A DNA stretch of 44,508 nucleotides from assembly GCA_031555145.1 (NCBI GenBank), contig JAVBUR010000038.1, positions 1 through 44,508 on the forward strand, given 5' to 3'. The first letter of the stretch is position 1, and the number at the start of each line of letters is the position of its first letter. The notes under the pieces are model-generated. The model had not been told where the DNA came from, ran no database searches, and worked only from the letters and a program-made list of their open reading frames with translations. Origin of the DNA: JAJDIA01 sp031555145 (lineage in GTDB: Bacteria; Bacteroidota; Bacteroidia; Bacteroidales; Tannerellaceae). Positions 16,742 through 25,787 of this stretch are shown piece after piece. The position numbers were made by a program, and so were the translations under genes.

Positions 16742-17203
16742 ATGAAAGAAAAGATACAGACATCTGTCCAGATAAAGAACAAGCGGGCGACATTCGACTA
16801 CGAGCTGCTTGAGACCTTCACCGCCGGCATCGTGCTGACCGGTACCGAGATCAAATCCATCCGCCTGGGCAAGGCCAGTCTGGTGGATACCTACTGCCTG
16901 GTGGAACGGGGCGAAGTGTGGGTGAAGAATATGTATGTTGCCGAATATTTCTACGGTACATACAACAACCATGTGGCGCGCCGCGACCGCAAACTCCTTC
17001 TCAACCGGAAAGAGATCAAAAAACTCGAAGCGGCCGAACGCAACAGTGGCTTTACTATCATACCCACCCGTATGTTTATCAACGACAAGGGACTGGCCAA
17101 ACTTGTGATCGCCATTGCCAAGGGGAAGAAGGAATACGACAAACGCGCCTCCCTCCGTGAAAAGGACGACAAGCGCGAGATCGACCGGATGTTTAAGAAA
17201 TAA
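16742..17203 (+). CDS. smpB: SsrA-binding protein (tmRNA partner)
   Basis: 153 residues, full length. Family motifs in order are KNKRATFDYELLETFTAGI, GTEIKSIRLGKASLVDTYC, EVWVKNMYVAEY, DRKLLLNRKEIKKLE, FTIIPTRMFINDKGLAKL and the basic tail GKKEYDKRASLREKDDKREIDR, which binds the tmRNA and the decoding site. With tmRNA it rescues ribosomes stalled on mRNAs lacking a stop codon. The final helix is retained. The next gene begins 4 bases after the stop. The ssrA gene itself is not in the window. Confidence 0.98.
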   Translation: MKEKIQTSVQIKNKRATFDYELLETFTAGIVLTGTEIKSIRLGKASLVDTYCLVERGEVWVKNMYVAEYFYGTYNNHVARRDRKLLLNRKEIKKLEAAERNSGFTIIPTRMFINDKGLAKLVIAIAKGKKEYDKRASLREKDDKREIDRMFKK

Positions 17204-17207
17204 TTCC

Positions 17208-18161
17208 ATGATACTGTCTCGCATCTGGTTGTGTGTGAAGCGGGCGTTGCCGAAAGCCGGCCGCACCTGTCTGTGGTTGCTGAAGATCATTCTGCCGATC
17301 TCGCTGCTGGTGCGGTTGTTACAGTACTCTGGGTTGTTGGAAAAGTTTTCGTCGCTGCTTGAACCGGTCTTCTCCCTGATCGGGTTACCGGGTGAGACGG
17401 CGATTGTGTTTCTTACCAGCATCTTCTGCCCGCTGTATGCGCCGATTGCGTTGATTGCTTCCATGTCGTTGGGGGTGCGTGAGGCTACGATCCTGGCCAT
17501 TATGTGCCTGATTGCACATAACCTTGTCGTGGAATCGTCGGTACAGGCACGGACCGGCTCGTCGTTCTGGGGAATGACGGTACTGCGGATCACGATGGCC
17601 TTGGTGATTGCTTTCTGCCTTAACCTGGTGATGCCGACCGAAGGGTGGGGCACGGTGGGTACGGCTGCCAGCGCTGCCGCATGCAACAGCGTGTGGGAAG
17701 TGGTCACACTTTGGTTCTTTAGTTCGTTGCAAGTAATCTTTACGATCGTTTGGATTGTTACATTGTTGATGATCCTGCATTATATACTCGAAGAGTTCCG
17801 CCTGATGAAAGGCCTCTCGGCGGTGTTTGCTCCGCTGATGAAGGTGTTCGGGTTGCCGAAAGATGCCGCCTTCCTCTGGTTGGTTGGCAACCTGGTCGGC
17901 CTGGCCTACGGTGGTGCTATCATGATGGAGCAGATGGAACAGAAGAAGCTGACCTATCAGGAAGGCAACCTGCTCAACCATCACCTAGCCATGAACCATT
18001 CGATGTTGGAAGATACACTCATCTTTGTCGCCATAGGCATTCCGGCCCTGTGGATCGTTGCTACCCGCCTGTTCTTTGCAATGGGGGTAGTCTGGACACG
18101 CCGGGGCTATGCATACATAAAATATCAGACATGGGAAAAGAAACATTCATACACTCCCTGA
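17208..18161 (+). CDS. Nucleoside-recognition (Gate) domain membrane protein
   Basis: 317 residues from the ATG at 17208 (MILSRIWLC). An open frame extends further upstream but overlaps smpB and reads as non-protein-like sequence. About eight membrane segments are present. Two halves each resemble the Gate/nucleoside-recognition fold of SpmA/SpmB- and YjiH-type proteins: LPISLLVRLLQYSGLLEKFSSLLEPVFSLIGLPGE in the first and LIHYILEEF-like through FAPLMKVFGLPKDAAFLWLVGNLVGLAYGGAIM in the second. The substrate is unknown; nucleoside or ion movement has been suggested for relatives. The stop lies 31 bases inside metH, so the two are translationally close. Confidence 0.8.
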   Translation: MILSRIWLCVKRALPKAGRTCLWLLKIILPISLLVRLLQYSGLLEKFSSLLEPVFSLIGLPGETAIVFLTSIFCPLYAPIALIASMSLGVREATILAIMCLIAHNLVVESSVQARTGSSFWGMTVLRITMALVIAFCLNLVMPTEGWGTVGTAASAAACNSVWEVVTLWFFSSLQVIFTIVWIVTLLMILHYILEEFRLMKGLSAVFAPLMKVFGLPKDAAFLWLVGNLVGLAYGGAIMMEQMEQKKLTYQEGNLLNHHLAMNHSMLEDTLIFVAIGIPALWIVATRLFFAMGVVWTRRGYAYIKYQTWEKKHSYTP

Positions 18162-21100
18162 ACGAACGCATCCTGATCCTCGACGGAGGGATGGGTACCA
18201 TGATTCAGGGCTATCATTTAACGGAACAAGACTACCGGGGCGAGCGCTTCGCCGACTTTCCCGGACACCTGAAAGGAAATAACGACCTGCTGTCGCTCAC
18301 CCAACCGGGGGTGATCGGCACCATCCACCGCGAGTATCTCGACGCGGGTGCCGATATCTTCTCTACCAATACATTCAATGCCAACGCCATCTCGATGACC
18401 GACTATGGCATGGCAAAGCTCGTCACGGAGATGAACCGCGAAGCCGCCCGTATCGGGCGCTCCGTGGCGGATACGTTTATGGCCGAACACGCCGGACGCC
18501 GGGTATGGGTAGCCGGTTCCATCGGTCCGACGAACAAGACGGCGTCGATGAGCCCGGATGTGAATGATCCTGCCTATCGTGCGGTTACCTACATGGATTT
18601 GTATGAAAGCTATTCCGAACAGATCGAAGGATTGATCGACGGCGGGGTAGATATCCTGCTGTTCGAAACAACCTTTGATACGCTGAACGTCAAGGCCGGT
18701 CTTGAAGCGGCCGATGCCGTACTGACGGCACGCGGACTGGACCTGCCGGTGATGCTCTCGCTTACGCTGGCCTCGCAGGGCGGACGAACGTTGTCGGGAC
18801 AGACGTTGGATGCCTTCCTGGCTTCCGTCGGGCATAGCCGTATCGTGAGTATCGGGCTGAACTGTTCGTTCGGCGCTTCCGAAATGTTGCCCTGGTTGCG
18901 TGAACTGGCCGCCCGGGCGCCTTACTTTATCAGCGCCCATCCCAACGCCGGGTTGCCGAACAGCCTCGGCGCGTATGATGAGACGTCGGAGACGATGGCG
19001 TCGCATATCCGTACCTTTATCGCTGATGGATTGGTCAATATCGTAGGCGGTTGCTGCGGGACGACACCGGCGCATATCGCCCGTTACCCCGAACTGGTAC
19101 GGGGAGCAAAGCCGCATCAGCCCGTTCCGGCATCCGACAGCCTTTGGCTTTCCGGCCTCCAACTGCTGGAAGTGAAGCCGGAGAACAACTTTATCAATAT
19201 AGGCGAGCGATGTAACGTGGCCGGTTCTCGTAAGTTCCTCCGCTTGATTAAGGAGGGCAACTACGAAGAGGCTCTCACCATCGCCCGCAAGCAGGTGGAC
19301 GACGGCGCCCAGGTGATCGACATCAATATGGACGAAGGCATGCTGGATGCGGTGAAAGAAATGACGACCTTCCTCCATCTCATCGCTTCCGAACCGGATA
19401 TCGCCCGTGTGCCTGTGATGATTGACTCGTCTCGCTGGGATGTGATCGAGCAGGGACTGATGTGCATGCAGGGTAAGAGCATCGTCAACTCCATCTCCCT
19501 GAAAGAAGGGGAGGGTCCCTTTCTTAGCCATGCCCGCCGTATCCGTCAATTAGGTGCTGCCATGGTGGTGATGGCTTTCGATGAAAAGGGACAGGCCGAT
19601 AGCTTTGAACGCAAGACGGCGATCTGCTCCCGTGCGTACCATTTATTAACTACGCAGGCGGGCATACCGCCCCAGGATATCATTTTCGACCCGAACATAC
19701 TGGCGATAGCCACCGGGATCGAAGAACATAATGGCTATGGCCTCGCCTTCATTCGTGCGGTGGAATGGATCAAAACGCATCTGCCAGGTGCGAAAGTGAG
19801 TGGTGGGGTAAGTAACCTTTCGTTCTCTTTTCGGGGCAACGACTACCTGCGCGAAGCCATGCATGCCGTCTTCCTTTACCATGCCATTGGCAAGGGAATG
19901 GATATGGGGATTGTGAACCCGTCGACTTCCGTTTTATACGATGAAATCGAGCTTTCTTTCCGCACACTGCTGGAAGATGTGATCCTGAACCGCCGCCCTG
20001 ATGCTGCCGAAGAACTGCTGGTCTATGCCCAACAGATGCAGGTGCAGAAGGCTGGTGTCAAAGAAGAAAAACAAGACGAATGGCGTATGCGCCCCCTCGA
20101 CGAACGCCTGCAACACGCCCTTGTCAAGGGCTTGGGTGACTATCTCGAAGACGACCTGGCGGAAGCCCTCGCACATTATTCCCGTGCCGTGGATATCATC
20201 GACGGCCCGTTGATGGCGGGGATGAACAAGGTCGGCGACCTGTTTGGCGCCGGTAAGATGTTCCTTCCGCAGGTGGTCAAGACGGCGCGTACGATGAAGA
20301 AGGCCGTCGCCATCCTCCAACCAGCCATTGAAGCCGAACAGTCGGTGTCGGGATTGACAAAGGCCGGCAAGGTAGTCTTCGCCACCGTGAAGGGTGACGT
20401 TCATGATATTGGCAAAAACATCGTTTCCATCGTACTTTCCTGTAATAATTACGAGGTAATCGACCTCGGTGTCATGGTGCCTGCGGAAGTGATTATCCAA
20501 AAGGTGATTGAAGAGAAGCCCGACTTCCTTTGTCTGTCGGGGTTGATCACTCCGTCGCTCGAAGAGATGGCGCATGTGGCTGCCGAGATGCAGAAGGCCG
20601 GATTGACTACGCCTATTATGGTGGGTGGCGCTACGACCTCGAAGCTGCATACGGCCGTAAAGATTGCGCCGCACTATGACCACCCTGTATTCCATGTGCT
20701 CGATGCCTCGCAGAACCCGCTGATAGCCAATCGTTACCTCAACCCCGACACACGGGATGAGTATGTGAAGGATTTGTGTGAAGAACAGGAGTGGTTGCGC
20801 CAGTCGATGAAGCAGAAAGTTGTCCCCCATGTATCCTTGGCGGAAGCCCGCTCGAAAGGCTTTGCCATTGATTGGAAACAATATACACCAGTCGTACCCC
20901 GTCAGACGGGTACTCAGGTGTTGCCCCATATCCCCATTGAAGAGGTTATCCCGTATATCAACTGGACATTCTTTTTTCATGCCTGGAAACTGAGCGGAAA
21001 GTACGGTGAAATCGCCTCTTTACATGGCTGTGACAGTTGTCGTGCTTCCTGGCTGGCCGGTTTTCCGGAGGCCGACCGCCCCAAGGCATCTGAAGCTATG

Positions 21101-21823
21101 CAGTTGTTTAAGGATGCACAACGCATGTTACAACGCTTTGTGGAGATGAAGGCCGAATACTGCAAGGCTGTTTACGGTATCTTCCCAGCTAACAGCACGG
21201 GGGATACGATCCGTATCGGCGAAGTGGACTTCCCCATGCTCCGTCAACAGGTGATCAACGAGGACAAGGTGTATAAATCCTTGTCCGATTTCGTCATGCC
21301 GGGCACCGAAGGACGTCCCGATTACGTTGGCGCCTTTGCCGTGACCGCCGGTGCGGGAACAGCCTATTTGCACGATGAAATGGATAAAAATGGTGACAGC
21401 TACGGCCTGATCCTCCTCCAGACGCTTACCGATCGTCTGGCCGAAGCCACTGCCGAATACCTCCACGAAAAGATACGTAGGGAATACTGGGGATACGCCC
21501 CGGACGAATCCCTCACCGTCGCCGATCTCCTTAAAGTGAACTATCAAGGCATCCGTCCCGCTGTCGGCTATCCCTCGATTCCCGATCAGTGGATGAACCA
21601 TGTCCTCGACCAGCTGCTCGATCTTTCGCGCATCGGTATCAGTCTTACCGAAAACGGTATGATGATCCCCACGGCAGCCGTCAGCGGCCTGTACCTCGCC
21701 CATCCATTATCCTACTACTTCATGATCGGTACGATCGACGGGGAACAACTGACCGATTACGCCCAGCGTCGCGGATTGTCCGAAGAAACCCTCCGCAAGG
21801 TGTTGAGCCGGCATGTGGTGTAA
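18131..21823 (+). CDS. metH: Cobalamin-dependent methionine synthase
   Basis: 1230 residues, matching E. coli MetH (1227), with all four modules. The homocysteine-binding barrel has zinc ligands in GLNCSFG (Cys ~247) and VGGCCGTTP (~309-310). The pterin module contains INIGERCNVAGS and DINMDEGMLD. The B12 module contains DVHDIGKNIV with His758 as the lower cobalt ligand, after the MAGMNKVGDLFGAGKMFLPQVV cap. The C-terminal activation domain carries the AdoMet-binding RPAVGYPSIPDQ. It methylates homocysteine from methyl-tetrahydrofolate. The ATG at 18131 (MGKETFIHSLNERILILDGGMG) is chosen although the frame is open far upstream, because it starts at the family's conserved N-terminus. It overlaps the preceding gene by 31 bases. 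No cobalamin riboswitch was seen. Confidence 0.98.
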   Translation: MGKETFIHSLNERILILDGGMGTMIQGYHLTEQDYRGERFADFPGHLKGNNDLLSLTQPGVIGTIHREYLDAGADIFSTNTFNANAISMTDYGMAKLVTEMNREAARIGRSVADTFMAEHAGRRVWVAGSIGPTNKTASMSPDVNDPAYRAVTYMDLYESYSEQIEGLIDGGVDILLFETTFDTLNVKAGLEAADAVLTARGLDLPVMLSLTLASQGGRTLSGQTLDAFLASVGHSRIVSIGLNCSFGASEMLPWLRELAARAPYFISAHPNAGLPNSLGAYDETSETMASHIRTFIADGLVNIVGGCCGTTPAHIARYPELVRGAKPHQPVPASDSLWLSGLQLLEVKPENNFINIGERCNVAGSRKFLRLIKEGNYEEALTIARKQVDDGAQVIDINMDEGMLDAVKEMTTFLHLIASEPDIARVPVMIDSSRWDVIEQGLMCMQGKSIVNSISLKEGEGPFLSHARRIRQLGAAMVVMAFDEKGQADSFERKTAICSRAYHLLTTQAGIPPQDIIFDPNILAIATGIEEHNGYGLAFIRAVEWIKTHLPGAKVSGGVSNLSFSFRGNDYLREAMHAVFLYHAIGKGMDMGIVNPSTSVLYDEIELSFRTLLEDVILNRRPDAAEELLVYAQQMQVQKAGVKEEKQDEWRMRPLDERLQHALVKGLGDYLEDDLAEALAHYSRAVDIIDGPLMAGMNKVGDLFGAGKMFLPQVVKTARTMKKAVAILQPAIEAEQSVSGLTKAGKVVFATVKGDVHDIGKNIVSIVLSCNNYEVIDLGVMVPAEVIIQKVIEEKPDFLCLSGLITPSLEEMAHVAAEMQKAGLTTPIMVGGATTSKLHTAVKIAPHYDHPVFHVLDASQNPLIANRYLNPDTRDEYVKDLCEEQEWLRQSMKQKVVPHVSLAEARSKGFAIDWKQYTPVVPRQTGTQVLPHIPIEEVIPYINWTFFFHAWKLSGKYGEIASLHGCDSCRASWLAGFPEADRPKASEAMQLFKDAQRMLQRFVEMKAEYCKAVYGIFPANSTGDTIRIGEVDFPMLRQQVINEDKVYKSLSDFVMPGTEGRPDYVGAFAVTAGAGTAYLHDEMDKNGDSYGLILLQTLTDRLAEATAEYLHEKIRREYWGYAPDESLTVADLLKVNYQGIRPAVGYPSIPDQWMNHVLDQLLDLSRIGISLTENGMMIPTAAVSGLYLAHPLSYYFMIGTIDGEQLTDYAQRRGLSEETLRKVLSRHVV

Positions 21824-21825
21824 CA

Positions 21826-22623
21826 CTAAGGTATGGAGACCTGTTTCGTTTCTACCGTGTGGGCTGAGAATATTCCCAGTGCTCCATTCGAAATATTGTT
21901 CGGTGGGTTATTAGGGGTGGTGCCTCCTCCGGGTCCACTGTCACCCATTAGCGCCAGGGTGGTGTAAAACAAGGAGACTTGTTTGTCGATACATTGCATT
22001 TCGATATTGATCAGGTCACCCGGCTTGAGGTCTAAGTCGCTATCATCCACTTCGAGTTTCAGGGTGTTTGTTACGCCGTTTTTTACTTCATCATTCAGGA
22101 CTAAGTGCTGGTTGATAAGTTTGCCGTTTATTGACAACACAAACCGGTAATTGTTACCTTTTTCAATGGGGTCTTCATAAACAGGGACGATGTTGTATTC
22201 AATATCGCCTCCCATGGTTACTTCTTCTATCCGGATGGAATCGAACGGGACTTGCCGGGGCATGGTGGTTTGGGCGGTGTAGGTCTGCTCGTCTGTAACC
22301 ACTGTCAGGGTATATGTTCTGCCTTCGATTACCTGTAATGTAGTCGTCTGGTACGTACCTTTTCCCTGCGGTGTAAGTATTTCGCTGTTTCCGGTATCGT
22401 CGCTGATGGTTACTATGGCATCGTCAATGGCAGGGTAAGCACCGGTTTCAGCCAAACCGATGGACCGGGTTATTTTCACCAGGTAGGGGCCAGCTTCATT
22501 CGTGATGTTGCCTTCTATAATGATCCGGGACTGATTGTTCTTGTATGCTACATCCACTACCTTTTCGCAACTTACCAAAAGGAGAGTGATCACTGTTATG
22601 GGGAGGATATGTTTCATTGTCAT
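21826..22623 (-). CDS. DUF4249 lipoprotein, partner of the TonB receptor
   Basis: 265 residues with a lipoprotein signal (lipobox LVSC, acceptor Cys19). The body is beta-rich and fits DUF4249: an early SRIIIEGNITNEAGPYLVKITRS segment, an Ig-like middle (DAIVTISDDTGN...YTLTVVTDEQTYTAQT), and a Gly/Pro/Asn-rich stretch before the closing NGALGIFSA. DUF4249 lipoproteins typically follow a TonB-dependent receptor, as here (6 bases apart), and are thought to sit on the surface much as SusD does, with unknown ligands. An in-frame ATG at 22617 is an equally good start. Its stop faces the metH stop with only 2 bases between them. Confidence 0.88.
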   Translation of the reverse strand: MTMKHILPITVITLLLVSCEKVVDVAYKNNQSRIIIEGNITNEAGPYLVKITRSIGLAETGAYPAIDDAIVTISDDTGNSEILTPQGKGTYQTTTLQVIEGRTYTLTVVTDEQTYTAQTTMPRQVPFDSIRIEEVTMGGDIEYNIVPVYEDPIEKGNNYRFVLSINGKLINQHLVLNDEVKNGVTNTLKLEVDDSDLDLKPGDLINIEMQCIDKQVSLFYTTLALMGDSGPGGGTTPNNPPNNISNGALGIFSAHTVETKQVSIP

Positions 22624-22629
22624 GCTGTT

Positions 22630-24930
22630 TTAAAATTTGAAGTTATAGGTTACACTGGGTATCCATTGGAAGAGCGCTGTTTGTACGGCTTCTATTTGTT
22701 GTGGGTTGTCCTTGTTTTCTTTGAACTCGATGGTGTATGGGTTTTGACGGCCATATACGTTATACAGTCCGAAACTCCACGAACTTTGATACCTGCCTTT
22801 GGACGGGATATCGTACGTTGCGCTCAGGTCTAACCGGTGAGTGGCAGGCATGCGGTCGGTATTACGGCGGTCGTATTGGTAGATGAGCATATCGTTCAAT
22901 ACATATTTGCCTGTGGGGAATGTCACGGCGTTTCCGGTAGCATACAAGAATGTGCCGGATAGTGTCCATTGCGGAGTGAGGGTGTAAATGGCTACGATAG
23001 ATAAGTCGTGCGTACGGTCGTGTTTGGCATTATACCATTGGTCTTTGTTGATGCCGTTTATTTGTCTTTCTGTTTTGGAAAGGGTATAACCGATCCATCC
23101 GGTGAGTCTTCCCCGGTTTTTCTTGACTAAGAGTTCCAGACCGTATGCCCGGCCTTTACCAAAAAGTAGTTCACTTTCTATGTCGGGTACGGTATTGATA
23201 TCGGCACCGTCTTTATAATCTATCTGGTTCTGCATGGATTTGTAATAAGTTTCGGCATTCAGTTCAAACAAGTTGTCGGAGAAGGTTTTAATGAATCCGA
23301 GGCTTACCTGGTCGGCTATTTCCGGTTTAATATTGTAGCTGTTTCCGATCCATTGGTCGGTAGGGCTGCCACCGGTAGAATTACTCATGAGGTGGAGGTA
23401 TTGGGTGTTACGGGCATAACCTGTTTTGATGCTTATGGTGTTGGTCGCCCTGTAATTCAGGGATATGCGGGGCTCCAGGTTGTAATAGGTTTTGCCGATC
23501 TTTCCTTTTTCGAGTTCAATGGATTGAACAAGTTCATTTTGTTGGTAGATATTATAGGTATCACCGCCTAATATGTTATAGAAGGAAAACCGTAGTCCGT
23601 AGTCCATATTTACTTTCCCGGAGGCCTTGAACGAGTTACTCAGATAGACTGCGTTTTCCATCCCTTTACGGCCTTTTTTGTCATTTTCTATACCTGTACC
23701 TTCGGCTCTTGTAGGGGTGATGGTATGGTGTATCACATTGAAGCCGAAGCGTAGCGTGTTATTGGCATTCGGGTAGAAGGAAAAATCCTGCTTGAGGTTC
23801 ATATCCTTGATATTGGAGTTGAAATTTACTTCGCTGCCATCCCCCTGGAAGCCGACATTGAAGTCATAATTACTGTAGATGAGCGATGTGTTGGAAAATA
23901 GTTTGTTGTTCCATACGCTGTTCCATCGCAATGTACCTGTCATATTACCCCAATTGCTTCCGAACATATTGGAAGCGGCTAATACATCTTTGCCGAAATA
24001 GCCGGAGAAGAAGAGCTTGTTTTTGTCGTTGATGGCAATATTGGCTTTGGCATTCAGGTCATAGAAGTATAACCGGATATCTTTAAAATCGGATGAAAGC
24101 CGTGCGAACAGGTCGGCATAGGTGCGTCTGCCCGAGAGGATGAATGATGATTTTTCTTTTTGAATAGGACCTTCCACGGTCAACCGGCTACTGATCAGTC
24201 CAATGCCACCGCTTGCCTGGTAGTTCTTGTTATTGCCTTCTTTCATTTTGATATCCAGTACGGAGGAGAGGCGGCCCCCAAACTGTGCCGGACTGTTTCC
24301 TTTGATAATAGTGGCGTCTTTGATCGCATCGCTGTTGAAGGTGCTGAAGATACCTAAGAGGTGCGAAGCGTTATAGACCGGCGCTTCATCCAGCAGGATC
24401 AGGTTCTGGTCGGTCGCGCCACCTCGTACGGAGAAACCGTTGTTCCCTTCGCCGTTCGATTTTACACCCGGCATCAGTTGGATGGTTTTTACCAAATCCT
24501 TTTCACCGAATAGAACGGGTACGTTGGTGGCTGTTTTCATGTTCAGCACTTCGGTACCCATGGTAGCATTCAGCAGATTATCGTCATCTCTTTTAGCGGA
24601 GATAACTACCTCTTGCAGGTTCACTCCGTCGGACAGGTCGATGTTTATCGTGACATTGGCATTCAACGTTACCGGGATCGATTCGGGCTCATATCCGATA
24701 TAAGAAAAGCGTAACGTGTAATCGCCTTTGGGCAGCGAAAGGGAATAAAAGCCGTACTCATTGGTCGTTACCCCTATGCCGGCATTTCCCATAATAGAGA
24801 TATTTACGCCAATGAGTGTCTCGCCTGAGGCTTTTTCTTTCACCGTTCCGCTCACGGTATATTTTGTTTGTGCAAACAATAGGGAGGTACAGAGTAAGAG
24901 GAAGAAACTTATCGCTGTTTTCTTATACAT
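22630..24930 (-). CDS. TonB-dependent outer-membrane receptor with carboxypeptidase-like N-domain
   Basis: 766 residues from the ATG at 24930 (MYKKTAISFFLLL), which starts directly with a signal peptide; an upstream in-frame ATG (24969) would add 13 residues ahead of it. Residues ~20-100 are a carboxypeptidase-regulatory-like domain (VSGTVKEKASGETLIGVNISI...YGFYSLSLPKGDYTLRFSYIGYE). The plug (~105-220) has VRGGATDQNLILLDEAPVYN. A beta barrel follows and ends in an aromatic-rich strand, PSVTYNFKF. It lacks the SusC insertions and is paired with DUF4249 rather than SusD, so it belongs to a different uptake class. It is probably controlled by the LytTR pair just upstream. Confidence 0.92.
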   Translation of the reverse strand: MYKKTAISFFLLLCTSLLFAQTKYTVSGTVKEKASGETLIGVNISIMGNAGIGVTTNEYGFYSLSLPKGDYTLRFSYIGYEPESIPVTLNANVTINIDLSDGVNLQEVVISAKRDDDNLLNATMGTEVLNMKTATNVPVLFGEKDLVKTIQLMPGVKSNGEGNNGFSVRGGATDQNLILLDEAPVYNASHLLGIFSTFNSDAIKDATIIKGNSPAQFGGRLSSVLDIKMKEGNNKNYQASGGIGLISSRLTVEGPIQKEKSSFILSGRRTYADLFARLSSDFKDIRLYFYDLNAKANIAINDKNKLFFSGYFGKDVLAASNMFGSNWGNMTGTLRWNSVWNNKLFSNTSLIYSNYDFNVGFQGDGSEVNFNSNIKDMNLKQDFSFYPNANNTLRFGFNVIHHTITPTRAEGTGIENDKKGRKGMENAVYLSNSFKASGKVNMDYGLRFSFYNILGGDTYNIYQQNELVQSIELEKGKIGKTYYNLEPRISLNYRATNTISIKTGYARNTQYLHLMSNSTGGSPTDQWIGNSYNIKPEIADQVSLGFIKTFSDNLFELNAETYYKSMQNQIDYKDGADINTVPDIESELLFGKGRAYGLELLVKKNRGRLTGWIGYTLSKTERQINGINKDQWYNAKHDRTHDLSIVAIYTLTPQWTLSGTFLYATGNAVTFPTGKYVLNDMLIYQYDRRNTDRMPATHRLDLSATYDIPSKGRYQSSWSFGLYNVYGRQNPYTIEFKENKDNPQQIEAVQTALFQWIPSVTYNFKF

Positions 24931-24968
24931 AAATGATGAGTTTAGAATAATGAGTTTGTGCATCTGCA

Positions 24969-25000
24969 TGCATCGTGAATGCTTTTGTGATCACGATGCA
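24969..25000. promoter_or_regulatory. Perfect 10-bp inverted repeat ahead of the TonB receptor gene
   Basis: TGCATCGTGA (24969-24978) and TCACGATGCA (24991-25000) are exact reverse complements separated by 12 bases. They lie 39 bases ahead of the receptor start, beside a near-consensus minus-strand box CATCTTTG (24999-25006). It may be an operator for the neighbouring LytTR regulator or a leader hairpin. Confidence 0.5.
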
Positions 25001-25094
25001 AAGATGATGTCAATAAACATACAGCGGAAATTTTTGAGAAGAAGGGAGATGGTTAAGCGATGAATGGAAAGAAAAGGATATCGGACAGGGGTTT

Positions 25095-25787
25095 TTAGGA
25101 AGAATAGCGGTTGAAGAACTCTTCGGCGTAGGTTCGTCCGATCGGAAACTCCTTGTTATCCATGTAAATAGTATTTCCCCGTACGGATTCGATTTTGCTG
25201 AAAGGCAGGATAAAACTACGGTGTACCCGGATAAAATCAGTTGAGTTTAACTTCTCCATCATTTCTTTCATGGGCATCCGTGCGACAATGGTTTTACGGC
25301 CGTTGATGTGGATTTTGAGATAATCGGCTAATCCCTCGATGTACAGGATGTCGGCCAGCAGTATTTTTACCAGGCTGAAATCGGCACGGATAAAGAGGTG
25401 TTTGTCGGCTTGTTGGTCTTTTGGGTGGATATAGTCGAAGTATTCCTGAGCTTTGGTGATGGCTTGTGTAAAACGTTTCAGGTTGATGGGCTTGAGCAGG
25501 TAGTCGATGGCATTCAGGTCGTAGCTGACAGCGGCATATTCGCTGAAGGCGGTGGTGAAGATCACCATTGTTTTTTGCTGCAATGATTTTACCAGACTAA
25601 TGCCGGTCATGGCGGGCATTTGAATATCGCAAAAGATCAAATCGACCGGATAATTTTGCAGATACCTTATGGCTTCGCTGGGCTGGGTGAATGTTTTAAG
25701 CAGATGGATGCCTTCGCTTTTGGCACACAGGGATTGAATCACTGTAAGCGCTAACGGTTCATCATCTATGGCTATGGCATTGATCAT
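25095..25787 (-). CDS. LytTR-family response regulator
   Basis: 230 residues. The receiver domain (1-~120) has the acidic pair at Asp8-Asp9, phospho-acceptor Asp54 (IFCDIQMPAM), Thr79 and Lys99 (DYLLKP). The LytTR DNA-binding domain (~130-230) shows DILYIEGLADYLKIHI, FIRVHRSFILP and the closing FPIGRTYAEEFFNRY. It overlaps the kinase gene by 4 bases (ATGA), a standard LytS/LytR-type pair. The nearest candidate target on the same strand is the TonB receptor/DUF4249 gene pair, 165 bases downstream. Confidence 0.95.
   Translation of the reverse strand: MINAIAIDDEPLALTVIQSLCAKSEGIHLLKTFTQPSEAIRYLQNYPVDLIFCDIQMPAMTGISLVKSLQQKTMVIFTTAFSEYAAVSYDLNAIDYLLKPINLKRFTQAITKAQEYFDYIHPKDQQADKHLFIRADFSLVKILLADILYIEGLADYLKIHINGRKTIVARMPMKEMMEKLNSTDFIRVHRSFILPFSKIESVRGNTIYMDNKEFPIGRTYAEEFFNRYSS

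Noticed and set aside
17115..17207. Longer N-terminus for the Gate-domain protein
   Set aside because: The extra 31 codons overlap the end of smpB in another frame and encode a basic, non-family sequence. The ATG at 17208 starts at a membrane-protein N-terminus.
17750..18130. 127-codon extension upstream of metH
   Set aside because: The family's conserved N-terminus begins at 18131, and the extension is antithetic to the membrane-protein frame that clearly codes there.
18000..18130. Cobalamin riboswitch ahead of metH
   Set aside because: The region is coding sequence of the preceding gene and shows no B12-box.
18218..19549. 443-codon minus-strand frame inside metH
   Set aside because: It is antisense to a fully conserved metH and has no recognisable domain. 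It is a by-product of codon bias, like the long antisense frames at 5432-6541, 7595-8779, 16493-17707 and 39467-40792.
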